Source: Novosphingobium sp. (lineage in GTDB: Bacteria; Pseudomonadota; Alphaproteobacteria; Sphingomonadales; Sphingomonadaceae). Taken from it: DNA of 64,000 bases. The notes under the pieces were generated by a model, which saw only the letters and a list, made by a program, of their open reading frames with translations, was not told the DNA's origin and did no database searches. Positions within the stretch are counted from its first letter, which is position 1; each line of letters begins with the position of its first letter. Location: contig JACKKX010000003.1 in the NCBI GenBank assembly GCA_024236215.1, forward strand, positions 62,001 through 126,000. The letters run 5' to 3'. The translations under genes were made by a program, and so were the position numbers. This document shows positions 1 through 8,790 of the stretch, piece by piece.

Positions 1-519
1 TTCCTTCTCCACCCATTCGGGATAGAAACTGGGCGCACGGGCCGACCAGCCCGGCGCGGTGGCTGCGGCTTCGCTGATCGACTGGAGCAGGTGCTTGCGC
101 CGTTCGGGGCGGATTTGCGGCAGGGCGGCGGCGGCGCAAAAGGCGCTGGGCAGGAACGGGCGCGCCGCGGGGCCGAGCAGCCGTTCATAGAGAAAGCGGA
201 AGGCAGAGAAGCATTCGATCCGCTCCTGCGCGAGGTCGAAGGCGGCAAGGCGCACCAGCTTGCCGATGAAGCTTTCGATCCCTTCGAGCCCGCTGTCCGA
301 AGGGACCGCGCCGCGCAGCGTCTTCAATTCCTGATAGACCACGTACTGGCTGCGGATCGAGGCGTTTTCCGACGCATCGCGCGCCCACAGCTTGAATGCG
401 TCCTGCCGCCCCAGGCCGATATCGAGGCTGCGCTTGATATAGCGCTGTTCGGCGGCAGAGAAGCTGGCAAACTCGCGCAGTTCGGCGATGGTCAGCGAAG
501 CGGTGCCGGTATTGCCCAT
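1..519 (-). CDS. Hypothetical protein, 3' end cut by window edge
   Basis: An open frame runs on the minus strand from an ATG at 519 to the left edge without a stop (173 codons seen). A GGGGA Shine-Dalgarno-like run sits just before the ATG. The visible protein begins MGNTGTASLTIAELREFA, is mostly helical in composition and has no motif, signal peptide or membrane segment that I recognise. It is transcribed divergently from the methyltransferase at 646, and the 126-bp gap between them holds a TTAACCAT element. Function unknown. The clean open frame, GC-rich third positions and well-placed ribosome site support it as real. Confidence 0.7.
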   Translation of the reverse strand, partial: MGNTGTASLTIAELREFASFSAAEQRYIKRSLDIGLGRQDAFKLWARDASENASIRSQYVVYQELKTLRGAVPSDSGLEGIESFIGKLVRLAAFDLAQERIECFSAFRFLYERLLGPAARPFLPSAFCAAAALPQIRPERRKHLLQSISEAAATAPGWSARAPSFYPEWVEKE

Positions 520-574
520 GATCGTATCCCCAGTTGCACTGGAGGCAGATCACCAGAATATGGTTATGATCCCG

Positions 575-582
575 TTAACCAT
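575..582 (+). promoter_or_regulatory. CtrA-type half-site TTAACCAT between divergent genes
   Basis: The octamer TTAACCAT lies in the divergent promoter region between the unknown gene starting at 519 and the methyltransferase at 646. TTAACCAT is a known half-site form of the CtrA motif in alphaproteobacteria. One 8-bp match is weak evidence alone; similar matches occur upstream of the DUF4402 gene and of clpA. Confidence 0.3.
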
Positions 583-645
583 AGAGACTGAAAGCCGGTT
601 GCCATCGCCCCTGGGAATTGGCCGGAGCACGAAGGAAGGATTGCC

Positions 646-1248
646 ATGGCTGAATTCGATGCCGCGACACTGGCCTTCTATGCAGGCGAGGCGCCTGACT
701 ATGCGGCGAGCGGCCCCAGAGGCATCGGGCGCCACCTCGATCCGTTCCTCGAACGGCTGGCTCCCGGTGCGCAGGTGCTTGAGCTGGGCTGCGGTTCAGG
801 GCGGGATGCGGCGCACATGGAAGCGCTTGGCTTCCGGGTCGAGCCGACCGACGGCGTTCCCGAAATGGCCACCCATGCCGAAGCGCGGCTGGGTCGGCCG
901 GTGCGGGTGATGCGCTTCAACGAGCTTGAAGCGGTGGAAACCTATGACGGCATTGTCGCGGCCTATTCGCTACTTCACGTCCCGCGCAGCGGACTGGTCG
1001 GGGTTCTGGCCCGTGTCTGGCGGGCGCTGAAACCGGGTGGTTGGCATGTCGCGACCTACAAAACCGCCGAGGCGGAAGGACGCGACCGTTTGGGGCGCTA
1101 CTACAACTATCTGAGCGAAGCAGAGCTGCGCGACTACTATGCCGAAGCTGGCCACTGGTCACAGGTCGAAACCCAGACCGGCGAAGGGCGGGGCTATGAG
1201 GGCGGCGAATCGCGCTTCGTCATCATCACCCTGCGCAAGGCCAGCTAA
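646..1248 (+). CDS. Class I SAM-dependent methyltransferase
   Basis: This 200-residue protein carries the glycine-rich SAM-binding motif I ([11 protein letters not shown], near residue 45), followed by an acidic post-I segment (VEPTDGV) and a motif-III-like LKPGG near residue 128. This is the layout of the UbiE/Tam-type Methyltransf_11 group. The substrate cannot be told from sequence. AAGGAAGG just before the ATG fixes the start. Its last bases overlap the convergent end of thiSG. Likely a cytosolic single-domain enzyme. Confidence 0.85.
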   Translation: MAEFDAATLAFYAGEAPDYAASGPRGIGRHLDPFLERLAPGAQVLELGCGSGRDAAHMEALGFRVEPTDGVPEMATHAEARLGRPVRVMRFNELEAVETYDGIVAAYSLLHVPRSGLVGVLARVWRALKPGGWHVATYKTAEAEGRDRLGRYYNYLSEAELRDYYAEAGHWSQVETQTGEGRGYEGGESRFVIITLRKAS

Positions 1249-2228
1249 ATCAGCCCGGCGAGCGGGCTGGAGGGATCGGCGTATTTGCGCGTTGCCATGC
1301 GGCCCGAAAGATAGGCGTGGCGACCGGCCTCGACCGCGAGCTTCATCGCCCGCGCCATCCGCAGCGGGTCCTTGGCTTCGGCGATCGCGGTGTTCATCAG
1401 CACTCCGTCGCAGCCCAGCTCCATCGCCACTGCGGCATCGCTGGCGGTGCCGACCCCGGCATCGACCAGCACCGGCACCGAAGCGCCCTCGACGATCAGC
1501 CGGATCGTCACCCGGTTCTGGATCCCCAGCCCCGATCCGATCGGCGCACCCAACGGCATCACCGCCACCGCGCCCGCGCTTTCGAGCTGCTTGGCCGCGA
1601 TCGGATCGTCGACGCAGTAGACCATCGGCGCAAAGCCTTCACCCGCCAGCACTTCGCAAGCCTTCAGCGTCTCGCGCATGTCGGGATAGAGCGTGCGCGC
1701 CTCGCCCAGCACTTCCAGCTTGACCAGATCCCAGCCGCCCGCCTCGCGCGCAAGGCGCAGGGTGCGGATCGCTTCCTCGGCGGTGAAGCAGCCGGCGGTA
1801 TTGGGCAGGTAGGTGATCTTTTTGGGATCGATGAAGTCGGTCAGCATCGGCGCCTTGGGATCGCTGACGTTGACCCGGCGCACCGCCACGGTGACGATTT
1901 CCGCCCCGCTTGCTTCCACCGCCGCCGCATTCTGGGCGAAATCCTTGTACTTGCCAGTGCCGACGATCAGCCTTGAGGTGAAGGTGCGCCCGGCAACGGT
2001 CCACGAATCGCCCGTGCCCTGCCCGCCGCCGACGAAGTGGACGATCTCGAGCGCGTCCCCCTCGGCCAGCAAGGCGTCAGCCAGGGTCGAGCGGGGCACG
2101 ATATCCCCGTTGCGCTCAACCGCAATTTTGGCCGGATCCAGCTCCAGCGCGCGGACCAGATCGGCGATTGAACCCGGCGCCGCGCGCCGGGGTTCGCCGT
2201 TGACGATGAGATTGAGCAAGGCAGTCAT
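1245..2228 (-). CDS. thiG: ThiS-ThiG fusion: sulfur carrier plus thiazole synthase
   Basis: The 327-residue product joins two thiamine-biosynthesis proteins. Residues 1-70 form a ThiS-like beta-grasp domain ([10 protein letters not shown]... ending IVHFVGGG). From about residue 75 a complete ThiG TIM barrel follows ([15 protein letters not shown]), with the Schiff-base lysine in DLVKLEV and the late [15 protein letters not shown] phosphate site. ThiG makes the thiazole phosphate from deoxyxylulose 5-phosphate, dehydroglycine and sulfur carried on the ThiS C-terminal Gly-Gly. Here the GG is internal (GGGQG), so thiocarboxylate formation would need cleavage, or use of a separate carrier. Such fusions occur in sphingomonads. 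No other thi gene is adjacent. Confidence 0.9.
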   Translation of the reverse strand: MTALLNLIVNGEPRRAAPGSIADLVRALELDPAKIAVERNGDIVPRSTLADALLAEGDALEIVHFVGGGQGTGDSWTVAGRTFTSRLIVGTGKYKDFAQNAAAVEASGAEIVTVAVRRVNVSDPKAPMLTDFIDPKKITYLPNTAGCFTAEEAIRTLRLAREAGGWDLVKLEVLGEARTLYPDMRETLKACEVLAGEGFAPMVYCVDDPIAAKQLESAGAVAVMPLGAPIGSGLGIQNRVTIRLIVEGASVPVLVDAGVGTASDAAVAMELGCDGVLMNTAIAEAKDPLRMARAMKLAVEAGRHAYLSGRMATRKYADPSSPLAGLI

Positions 2229-2244
2229 GCCCCGCAGATAGCGT

Positions 2245-2628
2245 TCAGTTCGTCTGACGCAAGTTGCGGATATGCGCCCAGCCCAGCAGCGTCACCCCTC
2301 CGATGGTCAGAACAGCCTCTGCCGAACCGTGGCCGACGAACAGCGCCAGCGCCATCAGCGCTATGCCGATCAGGCCGACCTGCAACGGACGCGGATCGCC
2401 ATGACGCGCCACGCCGATCGCCAGAGTGGCCGCGCCGACCAGAACCGCAAGCGCGAGTCCAACCCGGTGGATCGCGGGGGCTAGCAGCACCTCGCCGCCG
2501 AGCCCCAGCCCGGTGACCAGCAGCAGCCCGGCAAGGCAATGCAGGGCGCAAAGCCCGGAAAGGACCACGCCGAGCCGGTCAAGCCGGTTGCGAATCAGGA
2601 CGAAAGCACTGCGCATTGCGTGGGCCAT
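2245..2628 (-). CDS. MerC-domain membrane protein
   Basis: A 127-residue protein with about four hydrophobic helices. The first contains LCALHC, matching the paired cysteines in helix 1 of MerC-family mercury-transport proteins. No merR, merA or merP is nearby, so this is probably one of the many chromosomal MerC-like proteins without a proven role in mercury resistance. It is divergent from ctaA with a 90-bp gap, and ends 16 bases from the start of thiSG, so the two minus-strand genes may be co-transcribed. Family assignment is good; function is inferred only. Confidence 0.75.
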   Translation of the reverse strand: MAHAMRSAFVLIRNRLDRLGVVLSGLCALHCLAGLLLVTGLGLGGEVLLAPAIHRVGLALAVLVGAATLAIGVARHGDPRPLQVGLIGIALMALALFVGHGSAEAVLTIGGVTLLGWAHIRNLRQTN

Positions 2629-2718
2629 GTATGTGACGATGTAACATTCTGCAAGAGGAGGGGATGAATCTTGCGCAACACGCTTGCGCTTTGCGCGGGG
2701 CCGCAGCAGGGAAAGCCG

Positions 2719-3750
2719 ATGAGCAGCCGCCGCATCTCCGCCCCCCGCCCCCTTGCCATGGCCCGCTGGTTATGGGTGATGGTGGCCTTGCTGATCGCGA
2801 TCGTGGTGGTCGGCGGGATTACCCGGCTGACCGAATCGGGGGTTTCGATCACCGAATGGAAGGTGGTCAGCGGAATTCTGCCTCCACTTGGCGAGGCGCA
2901 GTGGCAGGCCGAATTCGCCAAGTACCGGCAAACCCCCCAGTTCATCGAGATCAACGGTCCGGCCGGAATGGGGCTGGCCGAATACAAGCAGATCTTCTTC
3001 TGGGAATGGCTCCACCGCCTGCTCGCGCGGTTCGTGGTCGGGATCGCCTTTGCCGCGCCGCTCGCCTGGTTCTGGATGAGAGGGCAGATTCCCGCGGGCT
3101 ACAAGGGGCGCTTCGTGGCACTGCTGGCGCTGGGCGGCATTCAGGGCGCGATCGGCTGGTGGATGGTCAAGTCGGGCATCGCCACCGATGTGCGGGTCAG
3201 CCACTTGCGCCTGGCGGTTCATCTGCTGCTGCCGTTGATGATCCTGGCCGGCTGCGTGTGGACCGCGCTTGATCTCAAGGCGCTGGCCCGGAACGAGACG
3301 GCGGCGCGGCTTACCCCGCTTGGCCTTCTGGCCCTGGCCGTGCTGTTCGTTCAGCTCGGGCTGGGCGCGATGGTGGCCGGACTGCGCGCGGGCTATGTGG
3401 CGAGCGATTGGCCGCTGATGACCGGTCGATTTTTCCCCGATGGGATCGATTGGTCCGATGGACCGGTTCATGCGCTGTTCTATGATCCCTTTCTGATTCA
3501 TTTTCTCCATCGCTGGTGGGCCTGGGCGGTAGTACTGATCCTGGTCGTCCTGGCGCGCAAAATTCGACGCGCGCACCGACCAGCCTCGATCGCGATCCAT
3601 TCGGCCTTTGGCACCCAGGTACTTCTGGGCATTGCCACGGTGATGAGCGGCATGGCCTTGCCGCTGGCGGCAGCCCACCAATTGGTCGGCGCGCTGACCC
3701 TCGCCGCCGCTGCCTGGGGCGCGCATGCGCTGGGGCGGCGAAGTCCGTAA
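2719..3750 (+). CDS. ctaA: Heme A synthase (COX15/CtaA)
   Basis: This integral membrane enzyme converts heme O to heme A for cytochrome c oxidase. About eight hydrophobic segments are visible, with the four family histidines in context: WEWLHR, VSHLRLAVH, HFLHRWW and AHQLVGAL. The early ITRLTESGVSITEW signature is also present. I chose the ATG at 2719 (343 aa), preceded by AGGGAAA. A TTG at 2671 in the same frame has an even better GAGGAGG site nine bases upstream and would add 16 residues, so the start is open. No ctaB or cox genes lie nearby. Confidence 0.9.
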   Translation: MSSRRISAPRPLAMARWLWVMVALLIAIVVVGGITRLTESGVSITEWKVVSGILPPLGEAQWQAEFAKYRQTPQFIEINGPAGMGLAEYKQIFFWEWLHRLLARFVVGIAFAAPLAWFWMRGQIPAGYKGRFVALLALGGIQGAIGWWMVKSGIATDVRVSHLRLAVHLLLPLMILAGCVWTALDLKALARNETAARLTPLGLLALAVLFVQLGLGAMVAGLRAGYVASDWPLMTGRFFPDGIDWSDGPVHALFYDPFLIHFLHRWWAWAVVLILVVLARKIRRAHRPASIAIHSAFGTQVLLGIATVMSGMALPLAAAHQLVGALTLAAAAWGAHALGRRSP

Positions 3751-3881
3751 GACGAGGCCGGTCAGGTCCGCCGCCACACAAATGCTTGACGAGGGGCCGG
3801 TTGCCTGTGCCAATATCCCTTCGTGCAATGCGTCTGCCGCTGCCAAGGCAGCGCAGGGGCGGGGAGGCAGAGGAGGCCGGG

Positions 3882-3989
3882 GTGCCGTTCAAGACCGACG
3901 CAGCCCTGATCGAACGCGCGCTTTCGCGCCTTGCCGCCCCGCATCTCCGCACCCCGACCGCTGACTGGATGGCGAGTCTGGCACGATGA
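3882..3989 (+). CDS. Possible small ORF coupled to the next gene
   Basis: A GTG at 3882 is preceded by AGAGGAGGCC, a strong ribosome-binding sequence, and opens a 35-codon frame (MPFKTDAALIERAL...). Its TGA overlaps the ATG of the secreted protein at 3986 (ATGA). The frame could start further upstream. No family is recognised. Placement and coupling are suggestive, but the length makes this uncertain. Confidence 0.35.
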   Translation: MPFKTDAALIERALSRLAAPHLRTPTADWMASLAR

Positions 3990-4717
3990 GGCTCCGCGCC
4001 ATTCTGATGGTCGGTGTCGCCGCCTTGCTGCCTTCGCTGGCCGGCCCGGCGCTGGTTGGTGCCGCCCCGCCGCTGCGGCACCAGCAATTCACCCCGCCGC
4101 AGGGGCCGCTGGTGCTGACCCGCACCTTGGTGCGCGGGCTGCGCGATGGTAGGCAGATCGTGGTGCGCCGAAGTTACGCGGTGGAATTCGTAGCCGAAGA
4201 CGACGGCTACCGGGTCAACGGTCAACTGCTCGAGACCACGGTCGAGGCGCCGCCGCGACTGGCCGCATTGGCCGAGATCGAGCGCAAGCGGCCCGATGAA
4301 GGCACCTTCCCCATCGAACTCGATCGCAGCGGGCGGATCCGCTCCGGCCCGCATCGCACTCCGGCCGACGCGCCGGTGGCCGAGGCCGCATTGGTTCGGA
4401 CCCGGGCGATGATTGCCACTAGCGGTCTGGCCGGAGCCGATCAGCGCGAGGCAGACCGCCAGCTGGGGCAGCTCGCTGCGGCGGCAGGCGCGGGCGGGCA
4501 ATGGCCGGTCGACCTGTTCACTTGTGCCAGCGGCGAGCGACAGGAGCGCCGCGCCATCGCCCTGCCTGACGGCGAACAGGGTGAAATTACTGTATCGATC
4601 CGGGCGGAAGGCCCGATCGAAGGCGGGCTCAATTCCTCGGTGGTGCGCACCGTGACCACGGTGATGGCCGGATCGACCCGGGTTTCCAGCGAAGCCTGGA
4701 ACATAACCCGCCGATAA
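3986..4717 (+). CDS. Secreted hypothetical protein
   Basis: A 243-residue protein with a signal peptide: MRLR, then a hydrophobic core, with probable cleavage after LVGA near residue 26. The mature part is rich in Arg and beta-prone stretches (LVLTRTLVRGLRDGRQ, VVRRSYAVEFVAED), with no catalytic motif I recognise. One cysteine (FTCASGE) is present. It is probably periplasmic. It sits between ctaA and the ribosomal pair rplM-rpsI, with 149 bp before rplM. Function unknown. Confidence 0.75.
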   Translation: MRLRAILMVGVAALLPSLAGPALVGAAPPLRHQQFTPPQGPLVLTRTLVRGLRDGRQIVVRRSYAVEFVAEDDGYRVNGQLLETTVEAPPRLAALAEIERKRPDEGTFPIELDRSGRIRSGPHRTPADAPVAEAALVRTRAMIATSGLAGADQREADRQLGQLAAAAGAGGQWPVDLFTCASGERQERRAIALPDGEQGEITVSIRAEGPIEGGLNSSVVRTVTTVMAGSTRVSSEAWNITRR

Positions 4718-4866
4718 CACCATCCAAACGGAACGGTATTATTTTACCTCTCTGTAAACCCGCCGATTCGCTTGACTTTGCCGCTCCATTCCACGAAAGG
4801 GCCGCCTTCGCGCGCGCCCGGCCTGGCTGGAGTGCGGGATTCGCTTAACTAGGGATTTGACCAGCC

Positions 4867-5346
4867 ATGAAGGCGCTCAGCAAGGTCACCCGGTCGATCA
4901 AGCCGGCCGAGGTGGAAAAGAACTGGCATCTGATCGATGCCGATGGACTGGTGGTCGGGCGGCTAGCCGTGATCATCGCCAATCATCTGCGCGGCAAGCA
5001 CAAGCCGAGCTTCACCCCCCACGTCGATTGCGGCGATCACGTCGTGGTGATCAACGCCGACAAGGTGCGGCTGACGGGCAACAAGCTCAAGCAGAAGACC
5101 TATTACAAGCACACTGGCTATGCCGGCGGGATCAAGGAAGTGACCGCCGACAAGGTGCTGGATGGCCGTTTTCCCGAGCGCGTGCTCGAAAAGGCCGTTG
5201 AGCGCATGATTCCGCGCGGCCCGCTGGGCCGGGCGCAGATGCGCGCCCTTCACCTCTACGCCGGCGCCGAGCATCCGCATGCGGGCACCCAGCCCCAGCC
5301 GCTCGACGTTGCTGCCATGAACCGCAAGAACAAGGTGGGCGCCTGA
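4867..5346 (+). CDS. rplM: 50S ribosomal protein L13
   Basis: L13 is an early-assembling large-subunit protein. The 159-residue sequence has the family features: [19 protein letters not shown] near the N-terminus, [24 protein letters not shown], and the signature [12 protein letters not shown]. Length is normal for alphaproteobacteria. Its TGA overlaps the ATG of rpsI (TGATG), the usual rplM-rpsI operon. The 149-bp upstream gap is relatively AT-rich at its start and probably carries the operon promoter, though I could not assign -35 and -10 boxes confidently. Confidence 0.97.
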   Translation: MKALSKVTRSIKPAEVEKNWHLIDADGLVVGRLAVIIANHLRGKHKPSFTPHVDCGDHVVVINADKVRLTGNKLKQKTYYKHTGYAGGIKEVTADKVLDGRFPERVLEKAVERMIPRGPLGRAQMRALHLYAGAEHPHAGTQPQPLDVAAMNRKNKVGA

Positions 5347-5837
5347 TGTCCGATAACACCCTCACCGATCTGGCCGATCTCGGCGCTGCCGCCGATGTCG
5401 CCACCCCCGCCGCTCCGGCCGCGCCGCTGCGCGAAAAGGAAGTCGACGCACAGGGCCGTTCCTATGCCACCGGTCGCCGCAAGGACGCGGTTGCCCGCGT
5501 CTGGATCAAGCCCGGCTCTGGCAAGGTCGTGGTCAATGGCCGCGATCAGGAAGTCTACTTTGCGCGTCCGACGCTGCGCCTTGTGATCGATCAGCCGTTC
5601 CAGGTTGCCGATCGCGCAGGTCAGTACGATGTGATCGCCACCGTCAAGGGCGGCGGGCTTTCGGGCCAGGCCGGCGCGGTCAAGCACGGCATCGCCCAGG
5701 CGCTGGCCAAGTTCGAGCCCGCGCTGCGCGGTGCGGTCAAGGCCGCCGGGTTCCTGACCCGCGACAGCCGCGTGGTCGAGCGCAAGAAGTATGGCCGGGC
5801 CAAGGCTCGCCGCAGCTTCCAGTTTTCGAAGCGCTGA
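5346..5837 (+). CDS. rpsI: 30S ribosomal protein S9
   Basis: S9 lies in the small-subunit head, and its basic tail reaches the P-site tRNA. The 163-residue protein has an alphaproteobacterial acidic/Ala-rich N-terminal extension (about 35 residues), then [34 protein letters not shown] and the C-terminal [17 protein letters not shown] tail ending in Arg. It is translationally coupled to rplM and followed 25 bases later by a rho-independent terminator. Confidence 0.97.
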   Translation: MSDNTLTDLADLGAAADVATPAAPAAPLREKEVDAQGRSYATGRRKDAVARVWIKPGSGKVVVNGRDQEVYFARPTLRLVIDQPFQVADRAGQYDVIATVKGGGLSGQAGAVKHGIAQALAKFEPALRGAVKAAGFLTRDSRVVERKKYGRAKARRSFQFSKR

Positions 5838-5862
5838 TCCGCACGAAGGCGGTATCGCGAAG

Positions 5863-5890
5863 AAGGCGGGGCTTCGGCTCCGCCTTTTTT
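5863..5890 (+). terminator. Rho-independent terminator of rplM-rpsI
   Basis: A ten-base stem (AAGGCGGGGC with GCTCCGCCTT, one G-U pair) closes on a TTCG tetraloop and runs into six T residues. It sits directly after rpsI and may also serve the convergent clcA end at 5895. Confidence 0.9.
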
Positions 5891-5894
5891 GCGT

Positions 5895-7229
5895 TCAGCC
5901 CTTGCGACCGCGCGAAAGCGCAAAGCCGTGCGAAAGCGCGTGGTAGAGCTTTTCCGGGCAAACCCTTGCGCTGACAAAGTCGGCGATCAGTGCCGTGGCG
6001 AAGAGGGGCACAATCATCGAGCGGCTTGCGGTCGTTTCCATCAGGATGATCACTGCGGTCAGCGGCGCCCGCACCACCCCCACGAAATAGCCCGCCATGC
6101 CAAGCAGCACGATCGCACCCGAAGGCTGATCGGGAAACAGCGCGGCCAGCATTTGCCCCAGCCCGGCGCCGGTGCTGAGCGAGGGTGCGAAGATCCCGCC
6201 CGGCGCGCCGCTTATCGCGGTCGCGGCGGTGGTGACGAACTTCGCCAGCCCGAACAGCGGCGGCGCCTCGCTCCCTCTCCCCTCGATCATTTCGCGGGTC
6301 ACTTCGTAGCCCGTGCCCCATGTCGCATCGTGGGTCAGCAGGCCCATCAGCACCACAACCGCGCCGCATCCCCCGGCAAAAAACACCGGACGCGAGCGCA
6401 AGGCGCGTATCAGCGGCGAATCCTGCCGCGCGAAGGCAACCAGCAGCAGCGCGAAGCCGCCACCCACCAGCCCCCCCAGAATCCCGGCCAACGGCGCAAT
6501 CAGAAGCACTCCCTTCACCGGAAGGGCCTGCTGCATCGCGCCAAAATAGACGTAGTCCCCGGAAACCCCGAGTGTCACCATTCCCGCGACCATCACCGCG
6601 CCCATGACCAGCATCGTCACGCGCTGCTCATAGGCCGAAGCGAGTTCCTCGATCGCGAAAGCCACTCCGGCAAGCGGCGTATTGAAGGCGGCGGCAACCC
6701 CCGCTGCGCCCCCCGCGATCAGGACTCCGGCGGTGATCGGCACCCGCAGCAGCCGGTGCACCGCGACCATGATCGCGGCACCGATCTGCACTGTCGGCCC
6801 TTCGCGCCCGACCGAGCCACCGACCAGCAGCATGCCAAGCGTAAGCCAGAACTTGGCCAGCGCGGTGCGCAGCGAGACAAGCGGACCGCGTGCGGAACGG
6901 GCGGGGGTCTGCGCCGCAGCGATGATCTGCGGGATCCCCGACCCGCGCGATGCCGGCCAATACCGGGCAGTGCCCCAGGCGAACAGCGCAAAGCCCAGGG
7001 GCGTCAGCACGGCCGGAACCCAGGGCAAGGCCGTACGAAGCTGGGTGAACAGGGTCTGGGCAAGGTCACCAAGCCTGGCAAACACGATGGCCACCAGGGC
7101 CAGCAATACTGCTCCAACCATCGTCGCAATCCGGCGGCGCAGGTCCTTCATGTCCGGCCTGGGATCAAGCAAAGTCTGTGCCCTCAGCCACAGCCCTGCT
7201 GGCCCGCCAGAATCCTCTCGCTGGCTCAT
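5895..7229 (-). CDS. ClC-family chloride channel or H+/Cl- antiporter
   Basis: A 444-residue polytopic membrane protein with the ClC selectivity motifs: GSGIP, GREGP (with the gating glutamate) and GGIFAPSLS. A second glutamate in VAFAIEELAS lies where the internal proton glutamate of exchange-type ClCs is found, which favours H+/Cl- antiport. The start is the ATG at 7229 (MSQRED), which overlaps the stop of the metallophosphoesterase (ATGA), implying one transcript. There is no C-terminal CBS domain. Role probably in pH or anion homeostasis; exact ion unproven. Confidence 0.9.
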   Translation of the reverse strand: MSQREDSGGPAGLWLRAQTLLDPRPDMKDLRRRIATMVGAVLLALVAIVFARLGDLAQTLFTQLRTALPWVPAVLTPLGFALFAWGTARYWPASRGSGIPQIIAAAQTPARSARGPLVSLRTALAKFWLTLGMLLVGGSVGREGPTVQIGAAIMVAVHRLLRVPITAGVLIAGGAAGVAAAFNTPLAGVAFAIEELASAYEQRVTMLVMGAVMVAGMVTLGVSGDYVYFGAMQQALPVKGVLLIAPLAGILGGLVGGGFALLLVAFARQDSPLIRALRSRPVFFAGGCGAVVVLMGLLTHDATWGTGYEVTREMIEGRGSEAPPLFGLAKFVTTAATAISGAPGGIFAPSLSTGAGLGQMLAALFPDQPSGAIVLLGMAGYFVGVVRAPLTAVIILMETTASRSMIVPLFATALIADFVSARVCPEKLYHALSHGFALSRGRKG

Positions 7230-7981
7230 GCGTCCCCGCCCATTGAGCACTTGGAGACTTTCAGCCCTCCCTGCTCGCTCCATTCGAGCCGGTTGTAGCC
7301 AGCCGGGCTGGCGCGCAGGCGTCTGGACAGGGTCCCAGCACCGATCAGGCGGACAGGAAGGCCATCGGCTTCTGCTGTCAGATCGAAGGCATCGTGGACG
7401 TGCCCCGACAGGACCGCGTCAACCCCGGCGCGGGCCAAAGCCGCAAGCGCGCGCTTCCCCCCACGGGTTGAGCCCGATCCTTCGGTTCCGGCATCGATTA
7501 GCGGATGATGGCCCAGAACCAGCTTGAGCGGCTTGCCGGATTGCGCCGCCAGTCCCCGAAGTGCAGCGTCGAGGTCGCGCGCAGCCACCCGGCCTTTAGA
7601 CCAGTTGAGCCGCCACTGCGCCCGGGCGATGGTCTTGAGCGGGATCAGCGCGATCTGCGCCAGATCGGGAGGCGGAGGCAGGCTGGCGACCAGGTCCCGA
7701 AAAAGGGCGTAGGGCTGGATCAGGCGCCGCGCCATGTGGTGGTAATAGGGAACATCATGATTGCCCGGCACCAGCGCGATCGGGGCTGGCAGGCCCGCCA
7801 GCCATTCGCGCGCCTGCGCAAATTCGCGCTCCGAGCCGCGCATAGTAAGATCGCCCGTGCACAGGATCGCGGCGGGGCGCTCCAGTTCCGCCTCGCGGAC
7901 GAACCAGTCGAGCGCGGCGCGGTCCTCCTGCCCGAAATGCAGATCGCTGACGTGAAATAGTGTGGTCGATGTGGGCGGCAC
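7226..7981 (-). CDS. Calcineurin-like metallophosphoesterase
   Basis: All five metallophosphoesterase blocks are present: HVSDLHFG, TGDLT, GNHD, GHHPL and SGHVH, in the order and spacing of the CpdA/Icc-like class. It probably hydrolyses a phosphodiester; the substrate is unknown. The open frame continues upstream into the LytTR gene, so I take the GTG at 7981 (MPPTSTTLFHVSD, 251 aa), preceded by CCGGGG; a TTG at 8017 is an alternative. It is followed by the ClC gene with ATGA overlap. Confidence 0.88.
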   Translation of the reverse strand: MPPTSTTLFHVSDLHFGQEDRAALDWFVREAELERPAAILCTGDLTMRGSEREFAQAREWLAGLPAPIALVPGNHDVPYYHHMARRLIQPYALFRDLVASLPPPPDLAQIALIPLKTIARAQWRLNWSKGRVAARDLDAALRGLAAQSGKPLKLVLGHHPLIDAGTEGSGSTRGGKRALAALARAGVDAVLSGHVHDAFDLTAEADGLPVRLIGAGTLSRRLRASPAGYNRLEWSEQGGLKVSKCSMGGDA

Positions 7982-8031
7982 GGACCCCGGCAAACACCCT
8001 GCGGCGCCCTGGGGCAAGCAAAATATGGGGG

Positions 8032-8790
8032 TCAGCGCCCCGCCATCGCCTTCGCCCGGCCCAGATAGGTTCGCCCGATCCGCACCGCCGTGCCATCGAC
8101 CAGCTCGGCCGACCATACCCCCAGGCCATCATGCCGCAGCCCCGCAATCGAATCGCGCCGGAGAATGGTCGAGCGATGAACCCGAATGAACTGTTCGGGA
8201 TCGAGCCGGGCCTCGAGCCCGGTGACTGTCTGCAGCAGCAGATAGGATCGCGAAGTGCCATCCTGCTGGGCAACATGCAGCCGCACATAGTCACGCTCGG
8301 CATCGATCCGCTGGACGTCGGCGGCGGCCACACGCAGCAGCTCGCTGCGATAGGGAACCCAGAATTCGCTCAGCCAGTCGCCGCCGCCATCGGCCTTTTC
8401 GCCGCGCCGCGCCAGCACCCGGCTGACCGCACGCCCCAGCCGTTCGGGCGTGACGGGCTTGAGGACATAGTCGACCGCCTCGAGATCGAAGGCTTCAACC
8501 GCGAAGTTATCGTGCGCGGTCACGAAAATGACCGCAGGCGGATTGGCCGCTCTCGCCAGGGCCCGCGCGACCGACAGGCCGTCAAGTTCGGGCATGGTCA
8601 TGTCGAGCAGCACCAGATCGGGCTCAAGCGAACCGGCCAGGTGGAGCGCGCTGGCCCCGTCCTGCGCGGTTCCGGCAACCGACAGCCCTTCGATCCCGGC
8701 GCAGATCACCTGCATCCGCTCGACCGCCAGCGGCTCGTCATCGACGATCAATGCGCGCAGCTGCTGGGGAGGGGCGGCGCAATCAGCCAT
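8032..8790 (-). CDS. LytTR-family response regulator
   Basis: Residues 1-125 are a receiver domain: acidic DDEP pocket, phospho-acceptor Asp in LVLLDMTMPELDG, a Thr in VTAHD and the Lys in YVLKP. Residues 145-250 are a LytTR DNA-binding domain (FWVPYRSELLRV, DAERDYVRLHV, FIRVHRSTILRRD). It binds DNA as the output of the sensor encoded just upstream, whose 3' end it overlaps by eight bases. Such pairs often control membrane or surface functions. The ClC and phosphoesterase genes 50 bases downstream are candidate co-transcribed genes. Confidence 0.92.
   Translation of the reverse strand: MADCAAPPQQLRALIVDDEPLAVERMQVICAGIEGLSVAGTAQDGASALHLAGSLEPDLVLLDMTMPELDGLSVARALARAANPPAVIFVTAHDNFAVEAFDLEAVDYVLKPVTPERLGRAVSRVLARRGEKADGGGDWLSEFWVPYRSELLRVAAADVQRIDAERDYVRLHVAQQDGTSRSYLLLQTVTGLEARLDPEQFIRVHRSTILRRDSIAGLRHDGLGVWSAELVDGTAVRIGRTYLGRAKAMAGR

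Noticed and set aside
2664..2718. ATG at 2664 with an excellent ribosome site, different frame from ctaA
   Set aside because: Its frame gives a product with no family resemblance and reads through the ctaA gene; the same ribosome site serves TTG 2671 or may feed ctaA.
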